Of a stretch of 64,000 bases of DNA, positions 53,304-62,889 are shown piece by piece. A program made the translations under genes and the position numbers. Source of the DNA: Pseudotamlana agarivorans (GTDB lineage: Bacteria; Bacteroidota; Bacteroidia; Flavobacteriales; Flavobacteriaceae); the NCBI RefSeq assembly GCF_001642835.1, contig NZ_LXEI01000001.1, positions 62,001 to 126,000 of the forward strand, in the 5' to 3' direction. Positions within the stretch are counted from its first letter, which is position 1. Each line of letters starts with the position of its first letter. Below the pieces are notes generated by a model, which worked only from the letters and a program-made list of their open reading frames with translations, did no database searches and was not told the DNA's origin.

Positions 53304-55052
53304 TTAATTTATGGTGATTTCTTCGCTAGGGTAGCGATAATTTTTATGTTTTATTTTTTTGAACACCGCAACTATGATGGAAAGCATACTAACCCTTCCA
53401 ATAAACATAATAGCGATAATTACAAATTTACTAATGGTATCTAAATCGCCTGTAACCCCTAAACTTAAACCTACAGTACTATATGCCGAAAAACACTCGA
53501 ACGCAATGTTTAGTAATCCCATTTCTGGATTAAAAACACTAATAATTACGATTCCAACACCGATAACCATTAAGGACAAAGCAATGGTTGCGAATGCTCT
53601 TCTCACCGAAATATCGGCTATTTCTCTTCTGTAAACTTCAATACGCTGTTTCCCTTTTGCTAAGCTTAAAATATTTAGCGTCGCTATAGCAAAGGTACTA
53701 GTTTTAATACCACCACCTGTTGATGTTGGCGAAGCTCCCACCCACATGAGTAAAATTGTGATGACTATGGTAGGAAATGCCAAATCGCCCATATCTACAG
53801 CGTTAAAACCAGCCGTTCGTGGTGTTGTAGCTCCAAATAATGCGTTTACTAATTTCCCTGACAAGGTGTGTTCAGCGAGTGTATTATGATACTCAAAAAT
53901 CAAAAATAATATAAAACCAATTACAGTTAAGGAAGTTGTAGTCACTAGAGTAATTCTACTATTAATGTTTAACACCCAAGGTTTATAGGTTCTGTTTTTT
54001 GAATTGAAAAAGAAAATCTGAATGAATTTGAATTTGATAAATCTAATGATATTAACCACAATAGGAAACCCTAAACCTCCTAAAACAAACGTGGCTACGA
54101 TAATGAGTTGCAAGGCATAGTTAAATCGGAAACCAACGTCATAGATACTATTGGATAATGTTGAAAAACCGGCATTACAAAATGCTGAAATGGCATGAAA
54201 TATTGAAAAAAATACTTGATAAGAAAAACTACTAAACAAATTCTTATCCAAGGAAAAGAAAATAAATATAGCGGCTGTCAATTCAACTATAGCCGTAATA
54301 ACTATAATATTCTTTAGGGTGCTAAATACATCGCTAATTTTATCGGAGTTGGTCATTTCCCCTAAGGTTAATTGGTTTTCATAGGTACTTCCTCCTTTAA
54401 AAAAGTAACTGAAATAGCTTGCAAAAGTTAGGATACCTAAGCCTCCAATTTGTATTAAAAACATGATGATAGCTTGTCCGAAATGCGTAAAATAAGTTCC
54501 AGTATCGACGACAATCAATCCTGTTACACAAACCGCACTTGTTGACGTAAACAAGGCATCTATGAATGACAGACCTTCATGTGTTGCCTTTGGCATCATT
54601 AATAGAAAGGAGCCTAGTAAAATAATGACTAAGAAGCTTAATATGAATATTTGTGCCGGATTAAGATAGGTTCGATGCAGATTTAGTTTTTGTTCTGAAA
54701 ACTCCCTAATAAAAGACAGGATGACAGCCAAAACGACCCATATGGGATTTTCTAAAATTAAATCAGTTTTAAATGCTTCACCGTGAAAGAGGTACATATA
54801 AAAAACACACAAGGTATAAACCACTGAAATCACATCGAAAACAGCAACCCTACGTTTTAACAGCTGCTTATTTTCAAAATATCTAGCAAAAGTTGCCGCT
54901 AAGCCTAAAGCAATAACTATGAAGTAAAACGCATCAATGATTTGTTGCGTTAATACCGTTTTCGAAAAACCAAAATCAAAAATAAAGGCGAGCATTCCAA
55001 AAACGCTCGCCCAAAATGCAATGCTATATAGTTTTTTTAAGTCGTAGTTCAT
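53304..55052 (-). CDS. trkH: Potassium transporter, TrkH/KtrB-type membrane subunit
   Basis: 582 aa. Four repeated pore loops are visible: TSAVCVTG, SAFCNAGFS, TTPRTAGFN and SAYSTVGLS, the last three with the filter Gly. About 150 extra residues at the N-terminus add membrane segments, as in Bacteroidota homologues. It moves potassium across the inner membrane with the TrkA/KtrA subunit encoded next. A TATTTTTG -7 element ends four bases before the ATG. Confidence 0.94.
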   Translation of the reverse strand: MNYDLKKLYSIAFWASVFGMLAFIFDFGFSKTVLTQQIIDAFYFIVIALGLAATFARYFENKQLLKRRVAVFDVISVVYTLCVFYMYLFHGEAFKTDLILENPIWVVLAVILSFIREFSEQKLNLHRTYLNPAQIFILSFLVIILLGSFLLMMPKATHEGLSFIDALFTSTSAVCVTGLIVVDTGTYFTHFGQAIIMFLIQIGGLGILTFASYFSYFFKGGSTYENQLTLGEMTNSDKISDVFSTLKNIIVITAIVELTAAIFIFFSLDKNLFSSFSYQVFFSIFHAISAFCNAGFSTLSNSIYDVGFRFNYALQLIIVATFVLGGLGFPIVVNIIRFIKFKFIQIFFFNSKNRTYKPWVLNINSRITLVTTTSLTVIGFILFLIFEYHNTLAEHTLSGKLVNALFGATTPRTAGFNAVDMGDLAFPTIVITILLMWVGASPTSTGGGIKTSTFAIATLNILSLAKGKQRIEVYRREIADISVRRAFATIALSLMVIGVGIVIISVFNPEMGLLNIAFECFSAYSTVGLSLGVTGDLDTISKFVIIAIMFIGRVSMLSIIVAVFKKIKHKNYRYPSEEITIN

Positions 55053-55056
55053 TGCT

Positions 55057-55064
55057 CAAAAATA
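55057..55064 (-). promoter_or_regulatory. -7 element directly ahead of trkH
   Basis: TATTTTTG, a TAnnTTTG match, with four bases to the start codon, the same geometry as at 52502-52509. No convincing -33 element. Confidence 0.35.
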
Positions 55065-55176
55065 GTTTATTCTTTTTCTCTGATGCTCATTTTTTTTAAG
55101 CTGTATGCTTGTCTATCAAAACTAAGCCTACTACAATAAATAAACAATAAAAAAACCTATTTTCAACAATTACGAT

Positions 55177-56451
55177 CTACCCAGGAAACTTATCACGAAT
55201 TTTATCTAAGCATAAATTGTGAATACTTCCTGCATGGGTGTGTTTTTTAGATGTGTCTGGAACATAAGTACCGTCTTGCACTTGTCCCCCAATTTTTTGA
55301 TAGGCTTCTCTAAAAGTTTGTCCTTCGACTACTAAGGTATTGATGTTATCTACTGTAAATAAGTATTTGTATTTATCGTCGTTGATATCGATATCCTTCA
55401 CAATAATTTGTTGGATCGAATAATTAAAAATATCCAAAATGTCTTTAATATCCTCGAAAGCTGCAATGATATTTTCTTTTAACAACTGAAAATCACGGTG
55501 ATAACCACTAGGCAAGTTGTTTGTTATTAATATCATTTCACTTTGCAAGGCTTGTATTTTGTTACATTTCCCTCGGATTAACTCAAACACATCAGGATTC
55601 TTTTTATGTGGCATGATGCTACTTCCTGTGGTTAACTCGTCTGGAAAGGAAATGAATCCGAAATTCTGACTCATATACAAACAGGTATCCATAGCAAAAC
55701 GAGCCATGGTGTTTGCCAAGCTCCCTAAAGCTGCAGCAATGGTACGCTCGTTTTTACCTCGTCCCATTTGTGCGGCAACAACGTTGTATTTTAGAGTTGC
55801 AAAGTCCATTTCTTTAGTGGTCACCTCGCGATCGATAGGAAAAGAACTTCCGTAACCAGCTGCCGAACCTAGCGGATTTTGATCTACGGTTTTTATGGCC
55901 GCATCTAATAAAAACACATCATCAATCATTAATTCGGCATAGGCTGAAAACCATAACCCGAATGATGATGGCATAGCCACTTGTAAATGCGTATAGCCAG
56001 GAAGCACCTTATCTTTATAAGTCTCTGCCTGATTGATTAAGGTATCGAAAAGTGTTTTTGTTTTGGATTTTACAGCTTGTAACTCTTCTTTAAAATACAA
56101 ATGAAGAGCTACTAAAACTTGATCGTTTCTAGAACGAGCTGTATGGATTTTTTTACCCACATCACCTAAAGACTTCGTTAATTCAAATTCAATTTTAGAA
56201 TGTACGTCTTCAAACTGTTCGTCGATAACGAAAGTTCCGGCCTCTATTTGATTGGCTAAAACCTGAAGTCCAGAAAGCAATTTCTCTAATTCTATTTCAG
56301 AAAGAATGCCAATTTTTTGAAGCATTATGGCATGCGCTCGCGATGCAATAACATCGTATTTTGCAATATGAATATCTATTTCTCGGTCGTTTCCAATAGT
56401 AAATTGCTCTATTTTTTTATCTATCGATATGCCTTTATCCCAAAGTTTCAT
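55177..56451 (-). CDS. argH: Argininosuccinate lyase
   Basis: 424 aa, somewhat shorter than E. coli ArgH (457). It splits argininosuccinate to arginine and fumarate. The fumarase-superfamily signature GSSIMPHKKNPD (about residues 277-288) contains the catalytic Ser; TARSRNDQV (about 104-112) is the family loop. It is the last gene of the arginine operon, 184 bases after argE. Confidence 0.95.
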   Translation of the reverse strand: MKLWDKGISIDKKIEQFTIGNDREIDIHIAKYDVIASRAHAIMLQKIGILSEIELEKLLSGLQVLANQIEAGTFVIDEQFEDVHSKIEFELTKSLGDVGKKIHTARSRNDQVLVALHLYFKEELQAVKSKTKTLFDTLINQAETYKDKVLPGYTHLQVAMPSSFGLWFSAYAELMIDDVFLLDAAIKTVDQNPLGSAAGYGSSFPIDREVTTKEMDFATLKYNVVAAQMGRGKNERTIAAALGSLANTMARFAMDTCLYMSQNFGFISFPDELTTGSSIMPHKKNPDVFELIRGKCNKIQALQSEMILITNNLPSGYHRDFQLLKENIIAAFEDIKDILDIFNYSIQQIIVKDIDINDDKYKYLFTVDNINTLVVEGQTFREAYQKIGGQVQDGTYVPDTSKKHTHAGSIHNLCLDKIRDKFPG

Positions 56452-56635
56452 TTTTAAAAATGTTTATGTGTTTAATCGTTTAATGGTTTAACTGATTGCC
56501 TATTCACAACATATCGGTTTGCCTTTTAAACGAAGGGCTACTATTATTCTTTTTTATTGTGGGTTTTCTTTTTGGTTTAGTTGTTTATCCTAATACCGAT
56601 TAAACAACTAAACAGTTCAACGATTCCACATATTC
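56452..56635. repeat. Gap between argE and argH with degenerate GTTTAA repeats
   Basis: Near 56471-56500 a run of GTTTAATC, GTTTAATG, GTTTAACTG units, and near 56600-56625 an inverted counterpart (GATTAAACAACTAAACAGTTCAACGATT, here described by its first and last bases GATTAAAC and CAACGATT). ATTCCTACGCAGGAAT overlaps the argE stop at 56631-56646. No gene is seen. Confidence 0.5.
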
Positions 56636-57706
56636 CTACGCAGGAATAAGGACGCGATTTAACAGTTCGATGTAAATCTGAACACCCTCTTCTATTTCAC
56701 TAATATAAATAAATTCATCAGCCGAATGTGATCTCGTACTATCTCCAGGGCCTAATTTTAACGACGAACAGCTTAACACCGCTTGATCGGATAAAGTTGG
56801 CGACCCATAAGTCGTTCTTCCCATAGCCATTCCTGCTTTTACCAAATCATGATCCATAGGAATGCTTGAAGAGTTCAAACGTAAGCTGCGAGGTATAATT
56901 CGTGTTACTGGCGCCTGACTTTGTAAAATCTCGGCAATTTCGGCATTCGAATAAGCATCGTTCACACGAACATCAACAACCATATCTACATGACCAGGAA
57001 CCACATTATGTTGTGAGCCTGCATTAATTTGAGTTACTGTTAGTTTCACATCACCTAAAGCTTCCGAGCTCCTTTCAAACTTGTAATCTTTAAACCATTG
57101 CAACGCTTCAATACTGTTATAAAGGGCATTATCATCATTTGGATGCGCGGCATGACTTGGCGTACCTTCAACCACAGCGTCAAAAACGACTAATCCTTTT
57201 TCAGCAACAGCTAAATTCATCAATGTAGGTTCGCCCACAATAGCCACATCCACTTTAGGAATGATAGGAAGCATACTGTTTAGTCCGTTTGGACCACTGC
57301 TTTCTTCTTCCGCGGAAGCGACAATAACCAAATTGTATTTTAAGTTTTCATGATTGTAAAAATAGACAAAGGTAGCCAGAAGCGACACCAAACAACCGCC
57401 AGCATCGTTACTTCCTAGTCCGTACAATTTCCCATCTTCAACAACGGCTTTAAACGGATCTTTGGTATAAGCCGAATTAGGTTTAACCGTATCGTGATGT
57501 GAGTTTAGCAATAAGGTTGGCTTGCTCTCATCAAAGTGTTTGTTAAGCGCCCAAATATTATTTTTAGTACGATTATAATCTATATTGTGATTTGTAAACC
57601 ATGCTTCGATATGCCCTGCTGTCTGTTCTTCTTCGGAAGAAAAAGACTGGGTTTCGATGAGCTTTTTTAGTAAAGCAATGGCATCTTGTGTTAACTGCTC
57701 TATCAT
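56636..57706 (-). CDS. argE: M20-family N-acyl-ornithine/citrulline deacylase
   Basis: 356 aa zinc peptidase-family hydrolase. Metal-site motifs are LLLNSHHDTVKP (about residues 71-82), GLGSNDAGG (about 94-102), AEEESSGPNG (about 130-139, with catalytic Glu) and VGEPT. The lid/dimer domain lies between. In this operon, with an N-acyl-ornithine carbamoyltransferase, it most likely removes the acyl group from N-acyl-citrulline. The acyl group (acetyl or succinyl) is not decided by sequence here. It overlaps argB by four bases. Confidence 0.9.
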   Translation of the reverse strand: MIEQLTQDAIALLKKLIETQSFSSEEEQTAGHIEAWFTNHNIDYNRTKNNIWALNKHFDESKPTLLLNSHHDTVKPNSAYTKDPFKAVVEDGKLYGLGSNDAGGCLVSLLATFVYFYNHENLKYNLVIVASAEEESSGPNGLNSMLPIIPKVDVAIVGEPTLMNLAVAEKGLVVFDAVVEGTPSHAAHPNDDNALYNSIEALQWFKDYKFERSSEALGDVKLTVTQINAGSQHNVVPGHVDMVVDVRVNDAYSNAEIAEILQSQAPVTRIIPRSLRLNSSSIPMDHDLVKAGMAMGRTTYGSPTLSDQAVLSCSSLKLGPGDSTRSHSADEFIYISEIEEGVQIYIELLNRVLIPA

Positions 57707-58485
57707 AAAAATAAGGTGGTAAACTTTTGATTTTTATTACTAATAATGCTTGGATTTCCAATGAAAACTCTAGATACACCGGCTTCAATAGCGTGGTAAC
57801 AGTTCTCCAATTTAGGAAGCATCCCATCGTGAAAAACACCTTTGTGCTTTAATACTTCGTAGGTACCAGAATCCATAAAATCGATAACCGAGTTATCATC
57901 ATCAACCTCCATAAGCACACCGTTTTTCTCAAAACAGTATACCAGTTCTACTTTATATAATTTTGAAAGACCAATGGCTAATTCTGAAGCAATGGTATCT
58001 GCATTGGTATTAAATAGTTGTCCGTTTTCATCATGCGTAATGGCACAAAAAACAGGTGTAAAATCAGCTTCAATAAGTTTATTAATGCTTGTATGATTTA
58101 CCTTTTTAACATCGCCAACAAAACCGTAGTCTATCTCTTTTACCGGACGTTTTTTTGAAGCGATACTATTAATATCTGCGCCAGTTAACCCAATAGCATC
58201 GGTACTCAAACCTTGCAGCTGAGCCACAATATTTTTGTTTACTAGTCCGCCATAAACCATGGTAATCACTTCTAAGGTTTCAGCATCGGTAATACGACGA
58301 CCATTCACCATTTGAGATTCAATCCCTAACTTTGAAGCGATGTGTGTGGCACGTTTTCCGCCGCCATGCACTAAAACTTTCTTCCCTTCTAATTCTGAAA
58401 ATTGCTCTAAAAAAGTCGCTAAAGCCTCTGGATTTTCTATAACATTCCCACCAATTTTTACTACTGATAATTTCTCTTTAGCCAT
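57703..58485 (-). CDS. argB: N-acetylglutamate kinase (or N-succinylglutamate kinase)
   Basis: 260 aa amino-acid-kinase fold. VVKIGGNVIEN (residues 8-18), LVHGGGKRATH (about 38-48) and NTNADTIASELA are the ATP and substrate motifs. It phosphorylates N-acylglutamate, the second arginine step. It overlaps argE by four bases and the carbamoyltransferase gene by eight. No N-terminal helix of the arginine-inhibited hexameric type is seen, so feedback control may lie elsewhere. Confidence 0.94.
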   Translation of the reverse strand: MAKEKLSVVKIGGNVIENPEALATFLEQFSELEGKKVLVHGGGKRATHIASKLGIESQMVNGRRITDAETLEVITMVYGGLVNKNIVAQLQGLSTDAIGLTGADINSIASKKRPVKEIDYGFVGDVKKVNHTSINKLIEADFTPVFCAITHDENGQLFNTNADTIASELAIGLSKLYKVELVYCFEKNGVLMEVDDDNSVIDFMDSGTYEVLKHKGVFHDGMLPKLENCYHAIEAGVSRVFIGNPSIISNKNQKFTTLFL

Positions 58486-59416
58486 TTTCTAATATTTTTT
58501 TAAGTACCAATTGTGCAGCGTAGGTTCTGTTATTAGCTTGCTGAATAACCAATGAGCTATCGCTATCTAAAACGGCGTCTTCTACAATAAGATTACGTCT
58601 TACAGGCAAACAGTGCATAAATTTGGCATCACCTAATTTTTCTTTTGTGATGGTCCAATTGGGATCTGTATTTAACACTTTACCATAATCGTCGTAGGAA
58701 CTCCAATTCTTCACATAAACGAAATCGGCGTCCTTAAATGCTTCCTCTTGACTGTGAACAATAGGCGTATCTTTAGTGATCTCCGGACTTAAATTATAAC
58801 CTTCTGGATTTGCAATCACAAAATCCACATCCATTTTTTGCATGGCTTGTACAAAGCTATTTCCTACGGCATGCGGTAAGGCTTTAACATGAGGCGCCCA
58901 ACTTAAAACCACTTTAGGTTTCTCTTTTTTGGTATGCTCTGAAATGGTTATGGCATCTGTTAAAGCTTGTAGAGGGTGTCCTGTAGCACTTTCCATATTC
59001 ACCACAGGTACCGAAGCGTGCTTTACGAAGGCTTTTAAAACCTGCTCGCTTTCATCTTTAACCTTATCGGTTAAGGTTGGAAAGGCTCTTACAGCAATAA
59101 TATCGCAATATTGCGACACCACTGCAGCAGCTTCTTTTATATGTTCGGCAGTGTTACCATTCATCACCGTACCATCTTCAAATTCGATTCCCCAAGCATC
59201 GCCAGAAACGTTCATCACTATAGGATCCATACCTAAGTTTAAGGCCGCTTTTTGCGTACTTAAACGTGTACGTAAACTAGAGTTAAAAAACAATAAACCT
59301 AAGGTTTTGTGTTTACCGAGTTCAACATTTTTAAGGGGATTCTGCTTTAAAGCTTTAGCTTCTTCAATCCATGTTTTGATGTTATCAATATCGTTTATGG
59401 ATGTGTAATTTTTCAT
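58478..59416 (-). CDS. argF: N-acyl-L-ornithine carbamoyltransferase (acetyl or succinyl)
   Basis: 312 aa. It carbamoylates N-acyl-ornithine. FFNSSLRTRLSTQ (residues 43-55) is the carbamoyl-phosphate site in the form of the Bacteroides-type enzymes, and HCLPVRRN (about 283-290) is their proline-loop motif. The residue reported to separate the acetyl (Glu) from the succinyl (Pro) enzyme aligns with Ala90 here (NTAEH), so the acyl specificity is open. It lies four bases after proB. Confidence 0.93.
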   Translation of the reverse strand: MKNYTSINDIDNIKTWIEEAKALKQNPLKNVELGKHKTLGLLFFNSSLRTRLSTQKAALNLGMDPIVMNVSGDAWGIEFEDGTVMNGNTAEHIKEAAAVVSQYCDIIAVRAFPTLTDKVKDESEQVLKAFVKHASVPVVNMESATGHPLQALTDAITISEHTKKEKPKVVLSWAPHVKALPHAVGNSFVQAMQKMDVDFVIANPEGYNLSPEITKDTPIVHSQEEAFKDADFVYVKNWSSYDDYGKVLNTDPNWTITKEKLGDAKFMHCLPVRRNLIVEDAVLDSDSSLVIQQANNRTYAAQLVLKKILENG

Positions 59417-59420
59417 ATTA

Positions 59421-60185
59421 CTATGCTTTTATTTTGGTAAACGCCACTTTGTTTTCCATTGCATTTAGAATGAAATAATCTTCGAGTCCGTTTACAATCC
59501 AAGTTTCTATTTTTGAGTTTTTGGCTAATGCTGCTGCTTCTACTTTTGAAGCCATACCACCACTACCATGCGTAGATTTTGAGTTTACAACCTCGGCTTT
59601 TAAAGCATCGAAATCGACAACCTCTGAAATGGTTTCTGGTTTGTTATTTTCAAATGAAGCTTTGGTATATATGCCGTTGGTATTGGTCGCTATTATAAAC
59701 AAATCGACACCTAAAAGTGATGCCGTTAACGCGCCTAGTTTGTCGTTATCACCAAATTTAATTTCGTCGGTAGCTACCGTATCATTTTCATTAATGATAG
59801 GAATATAGTTGTTGTTAACCAAAACGTTTATGGTATTCACAATGTTTGTTTTACTTTCCTTTTTCTCGAAATCGGAATAAGACAATAAACACTGGGAACT
59901 CAACAGACCATATTCCCTGAAAATTTCTTGATAAATACGAATTAAATGCGGTTGCCCAATGGATGCTAAAGCCTGTTTAACGAATAATTCTTCTCGCTGG
60001 CTTTCCAGCTTTACAAACTGTTTCGCTACAGCAATAGCTCCTGAGCTTACAATTATAAATTCGTATCGGTCTTGAAGCTGCGCGATTTGACTGGCAATAT
60101 CTTCAATTTTACCTCTAGAAATATTATCGGTTTCCTTGGTAAGCGTATTGGACCCTACTTTTAATAAAATGCGTTTTTTCTTCAT
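59421..60185 (-). CDS. proB: Glutamate 5-kinase without PUA domain
   Basis: 254 aa amino-acid kinase. ILLKVGSNTLT (residues 5-15), IVSSGAIAVA and INENDTVATDEIKFGDNDKLGA (about 117-138) are the family motifs. It phosphorylates glutamate for proline synthesis. The C-terminal PUA domain of E. coli ProB (367 aa) is absent. It lies inside the arginine operon between proA and the carbamoyltransferase. Confidence 0.94.
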   Translation of the reverse strand: MKKKRILLKVGSNTLTKETDNISRGKIEDIASQIAQLQDRYEFIIVSSGAIAVAKQFVKLESQREELFVKQALASIGQPHLIRIYQEIFREYGLLSSQCLLSYSDFEKKESKTNIVNTINVLVNNNYIPIINENDTVATDEIKFGDNDKLGALTASLLGVDLFIIATNTNGIYTKASFENNKPETISEVVDFDALKAEVVNSKSTHGSGGMASKVEAAALAKNSKIETWIVNGLEDYFILNAMENKVAFTKIKA

Positions 60186-60274
60186 TTATTTAAAACTCCA
60201 CTTGTGATAATTTTAAAAATTGATCTTACCACAAGTGGACGCTTATTTTTTTATGCTGGTATGCACAGGCATAC

Positions 60275-61471
60275 TTATCTTATTTGTCCGTTACCATGAA
60301 CATACCACTTATTGGTTACTAAATGCTGTAAACCAATAGGGCCACGTTGGTGTAACTTATCAGTACTGATTGCCAACTCACCACCTAAACCTAACTGACT
60401 ACCATCGGTAAATCGTGTTGAGGCGTTGTGATATACAGCAGCCGTATCTACATTTTCCATGAAGGTTTTAGCAACAGCTTCATCGGTAGTGATGATTGAT
60501 GCCGAGTGACCTCCTGAATATTTATTAATCATGGCGATCGTATCTTCAACTCCAGCAATTTCTCCTATAACGATTTTGTAATCTAGGAACTCTTCATACC
60601 AGATATCATCAGATTCAAACTGACTAATTTCATCGTATTTAGACGTTTTTTCATCACCTAAAATTTCAACATCAAATTCCTTTAGTTTAGAAATAAAGCG
60701 TTTCATGAAAGCTTCTTTTTCAGGAAGGTTTTCATCAATTAAAACTTTATCTACGGCGTTACAAGCTGAAATTTTTGCTGTTTTTCCGTTAATAATCACA
60801 TCCATAGCGATATCTAAATCGGCTTTAGGGTGTACATACACAAAGTTGTTTCCTCTACCACTAATAATAACAGGGCAGTTGGCGTGTTTCTTTACAAAAG
60901 CAATTAAACGTTCGCCTCCTCTAGGTACCATTAAATCAACTTTTTGAGTTGGATTTTCCAAGAAAGCTTGGGTTTCCTCTCTATTGAATTGTAAATACTC
61001 TACCCAATCGGTAGAAGCACCATTCGCTTTTAAAGCCTCGTGCCACAATTCAACAATTTTTAAGTTTGAGCGTAAAGATTCCTTTCCGCCTTTTAGTAAA
61101 ATTTTATTTCCAGATTTAAATGCGATTCCTGCGGCTTCAACTGTTACATCAGGACGAGATTCATATATGATTAGAACGGTTCCAAACGATGCTGTTTTAT
61201 TGTAAACCTGCATGCCATTGTCGTGTTTAAAAGCAAAGCGTTCTACTCCAACAGGATCGTCTTGTGAAGCTAGATGGGTTACGGACTTAATCATTTCATC
61301 GACTTTCGAATCGTCAACTTTTAAACGATCGTACATAGAAATATCATCGCCTTTGTAAGCCTCTAAATCTTCTTTATTGATATTAATTATAGTTTCTCGT
61401 TCCTTTTCTAATAGTACGCCCATTTTAAGCAGTACTGCGTTTCTTGTTTCTATAGTTAATAAAGTGTTCAT
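60275..61471 (-). CDS. proA: Glutamate-5-semialdehyde dehydrogenase
   Basis: 398 aa. It reduces glutamyl-5-phosphate with NADPH. Motifs: IYESRPDVTVEAAGIAFKSGN (about residues 108-128, here in part), LMVPRGGERLIAFVK, ISACNAVDKVLI with the catalytic Cys, and FTDGSQLGLGGELAIST. It is followed by proB after 89 bases and preceded closely by argD. No proC is seen. Confidence 0.95.
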   Translation of the reverse strand: MNTLLTIETRNAVLLKMGVLLEKERETIININKEDLEAYKGDDISMYDRLKVDDSKVDEMIKSVTHLASQDDPVGVERFAFKHDNGMQVYNKTASFGTVLIIYESRPDVTVEAAGIAFKSGNKILLKGGKESLRSNLKIVELWHEALKANGASTDWVEYLQFNREETQAFLENPTQKVDLMVPRGGERLIAFVKKHANCPVIISGRGNNFVYVHPKADLDIAMDVIINGKTAKISACNAVDKVLIDENLPEKEAFMKRFISKLKEFDVEILGDEKTSKYDEISQFESDDIWYEEFLDYKIVIGEIAGVEDTIAMINKYSGGHSASIITTDEAVAKTFMENVDTAAVYHNASTRFTDGSQLGLGGELAISTDKLHQRGPIGLQHLVTNKWYVHGNGQIR

Positions 61472-61482
61472 TTTCTTTTTTT

Positions 61483-62649
61483 TTAAATTTTTTCTGTCTG
61501 CAGTTCCTCTGCAGATTCCACCTCTGGTAACGCTTCAATTAGGGCTTCAAAAAACATATTGATATGCTCTTTCCTAACGGTTAACGGAGGTAATATTCTT
61601 AATAATTTTTTGTTTGAAGCACCACCAGTAAAAATATGATTTTCATAAATCAAGCGTTTTCTTAAGTCGCCAACTTCAAAGTCAAATTCTAATCCGAGCA
61701 TCAAACCTTTTCCTTTTATATTTTTTATATGCGGAATGGTTTTAGCGATTTTTATAAAATACTCAGACATCACTTGCACATTATCTATCAGTTTTTGGTC
61801 TTCAATAACCTCTAAAACCGATAAACCAGCAGCACATGCCAAGTGATTACCGCCAAAAGTGGTACCTAACATACCAAATTTAGCTTCTATACTAGGGTGG
61901 ATTAAAATTCCTCCCATTGGGAAACCGTTCCCCATACCTTTTGCTATCGATACAATGTCTGGTGTCACATTATAATGCTGAAAAGCAAAAAACTTACCTG
62001 AACGTCCGTATCCCGATTGCACCTCATCGGCGATAAAAAACGAGTTGTTGGCTTTACAAAGTTTATCAACTTCATTGAAAAACTTAGCCGAGCCTTGATC
62101 CAGACCGCCAACGCCTTGGATAAACTCAACAATAACAGCACATACATCCCCTTTTTCTAATTCGGCTTTTACGCCAGCAATATCGTCTAACTCAAGAAAA
62201 GTTACTTCTTGTTGCGCATTAATTGGCGCTACGATACCCGGATTATCGGTGGCTGCAACCGCAGCAGATGTACGTCCGTGAAAACCATTTTTAAACGCTA
62301 TAACTCTAGATTTCCCAGTTTTAAAGGATGCTAATTTTAGTGCATTTTCATTAGCTTCTGCTCCTGAATTACAGAAAAACAGTTCGTAATCTTTACATCC
62401 TGAAAGCGCTTCTAACTTATCGGCCAATTGAACCTGAAGCGGATTTTGGATGGCATTGGAATAAAATCCGAGTTCGGAAACTTGACGAGAAATAGCCTCT
62501 ACATATTTTGGGTGTGCGTGCCCAATAGAGATCACAGCGTGACCACCATAAAGGTCTAAATACTCTGTTCCATTCTTATCGTAAACATAAACACCTTTTC
62601 CTGAAACTGGTGTTACATCGTACAGCGGATAAACGTTAAATAATGGCAT
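61483..62649 (-). CDS. argD: N-acyl-ornithine aminotransferase
   Basis: 388 aa from the ATG at 62649 (MPLFNVYPLYDVTP). An 11-residue extension from a TTG at 62682 is rejected. It is a fold type I class III aminotransferase: FIADEVQSGYGRSGKFFA carries the PLP-binding Asp, and SIAKGMGNGFPMGG carries the PLP lysine. It converts N-acylglutamate semialdehyde to N-acyl-ornithine. A TACTTTTG -7 element upstream suggests an internal promoter in the operon. Confidence 0.94.
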   Translation of the reverse strand: MPLFNVYPLYDVTPVSGKGVYVYDKNGTEYLDLYGGHAVISIGHAHPKYVEAISRQVSELGFYSNAIQNPLQVQLADKLEALSGCKDYELFFCNSGAEANENALKLASFKTGKSRVIAFKNGFHGRTSAAVAATDNPGIVAPINAQQEVTFLELDDIAGVKAELEKGDVCAVIVEFIQGVGGLDQGSAKFFNEVDKLCKANNSFFIADEVQSGYGRSGKFFAFQHYNVTPDIVSIAKGMGNGFPMGGILIHPSIEAKFGMLGTTFGGNHLACAAGLSVLEVIEDQKLIDNVQVMSEYFIKIAKTIPHIKNIKGKGLMLGLEFDFEVGDLRKRLIYENHIFTGGASNKKLLRILPPLTVRKEHINMFFEALIEALPEVESAEELQTEKI

Positions 62650-62742
62650 AATTACATATTTATTAGTTGGTTTGTTTTTCAAAAGAAGTTTCCTTCTTTA
62701 TTAGGAGTTATGCTAACCCCTATAATTTATTTGGTTGCTGCG

Positions 62743-62750
62743 CAAAAGTA
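62743..62750 (-). promoter_or_regulatory. -7 element of an internal promoter ahead of argD
   Basis: TACTTTTG, an exact TAnnTTTG match, in the 240-base argC-argD gap and about 94 bases before the argD ATG. No clear -33 element. Confidence 0.4.
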
Positions 62751-62889
62751 ACGATTTTAGAAGGGTTTTCTGTTAATTGACTGGTTTAAAACCAACTTCA
62801 ATACATCTCACAGAAAGCCTTTACGTATCGTTTAAGATTAAACCCCTACTCTTTTGCATATATTTACCTATTCTGGGAAGTTTAGCGAC

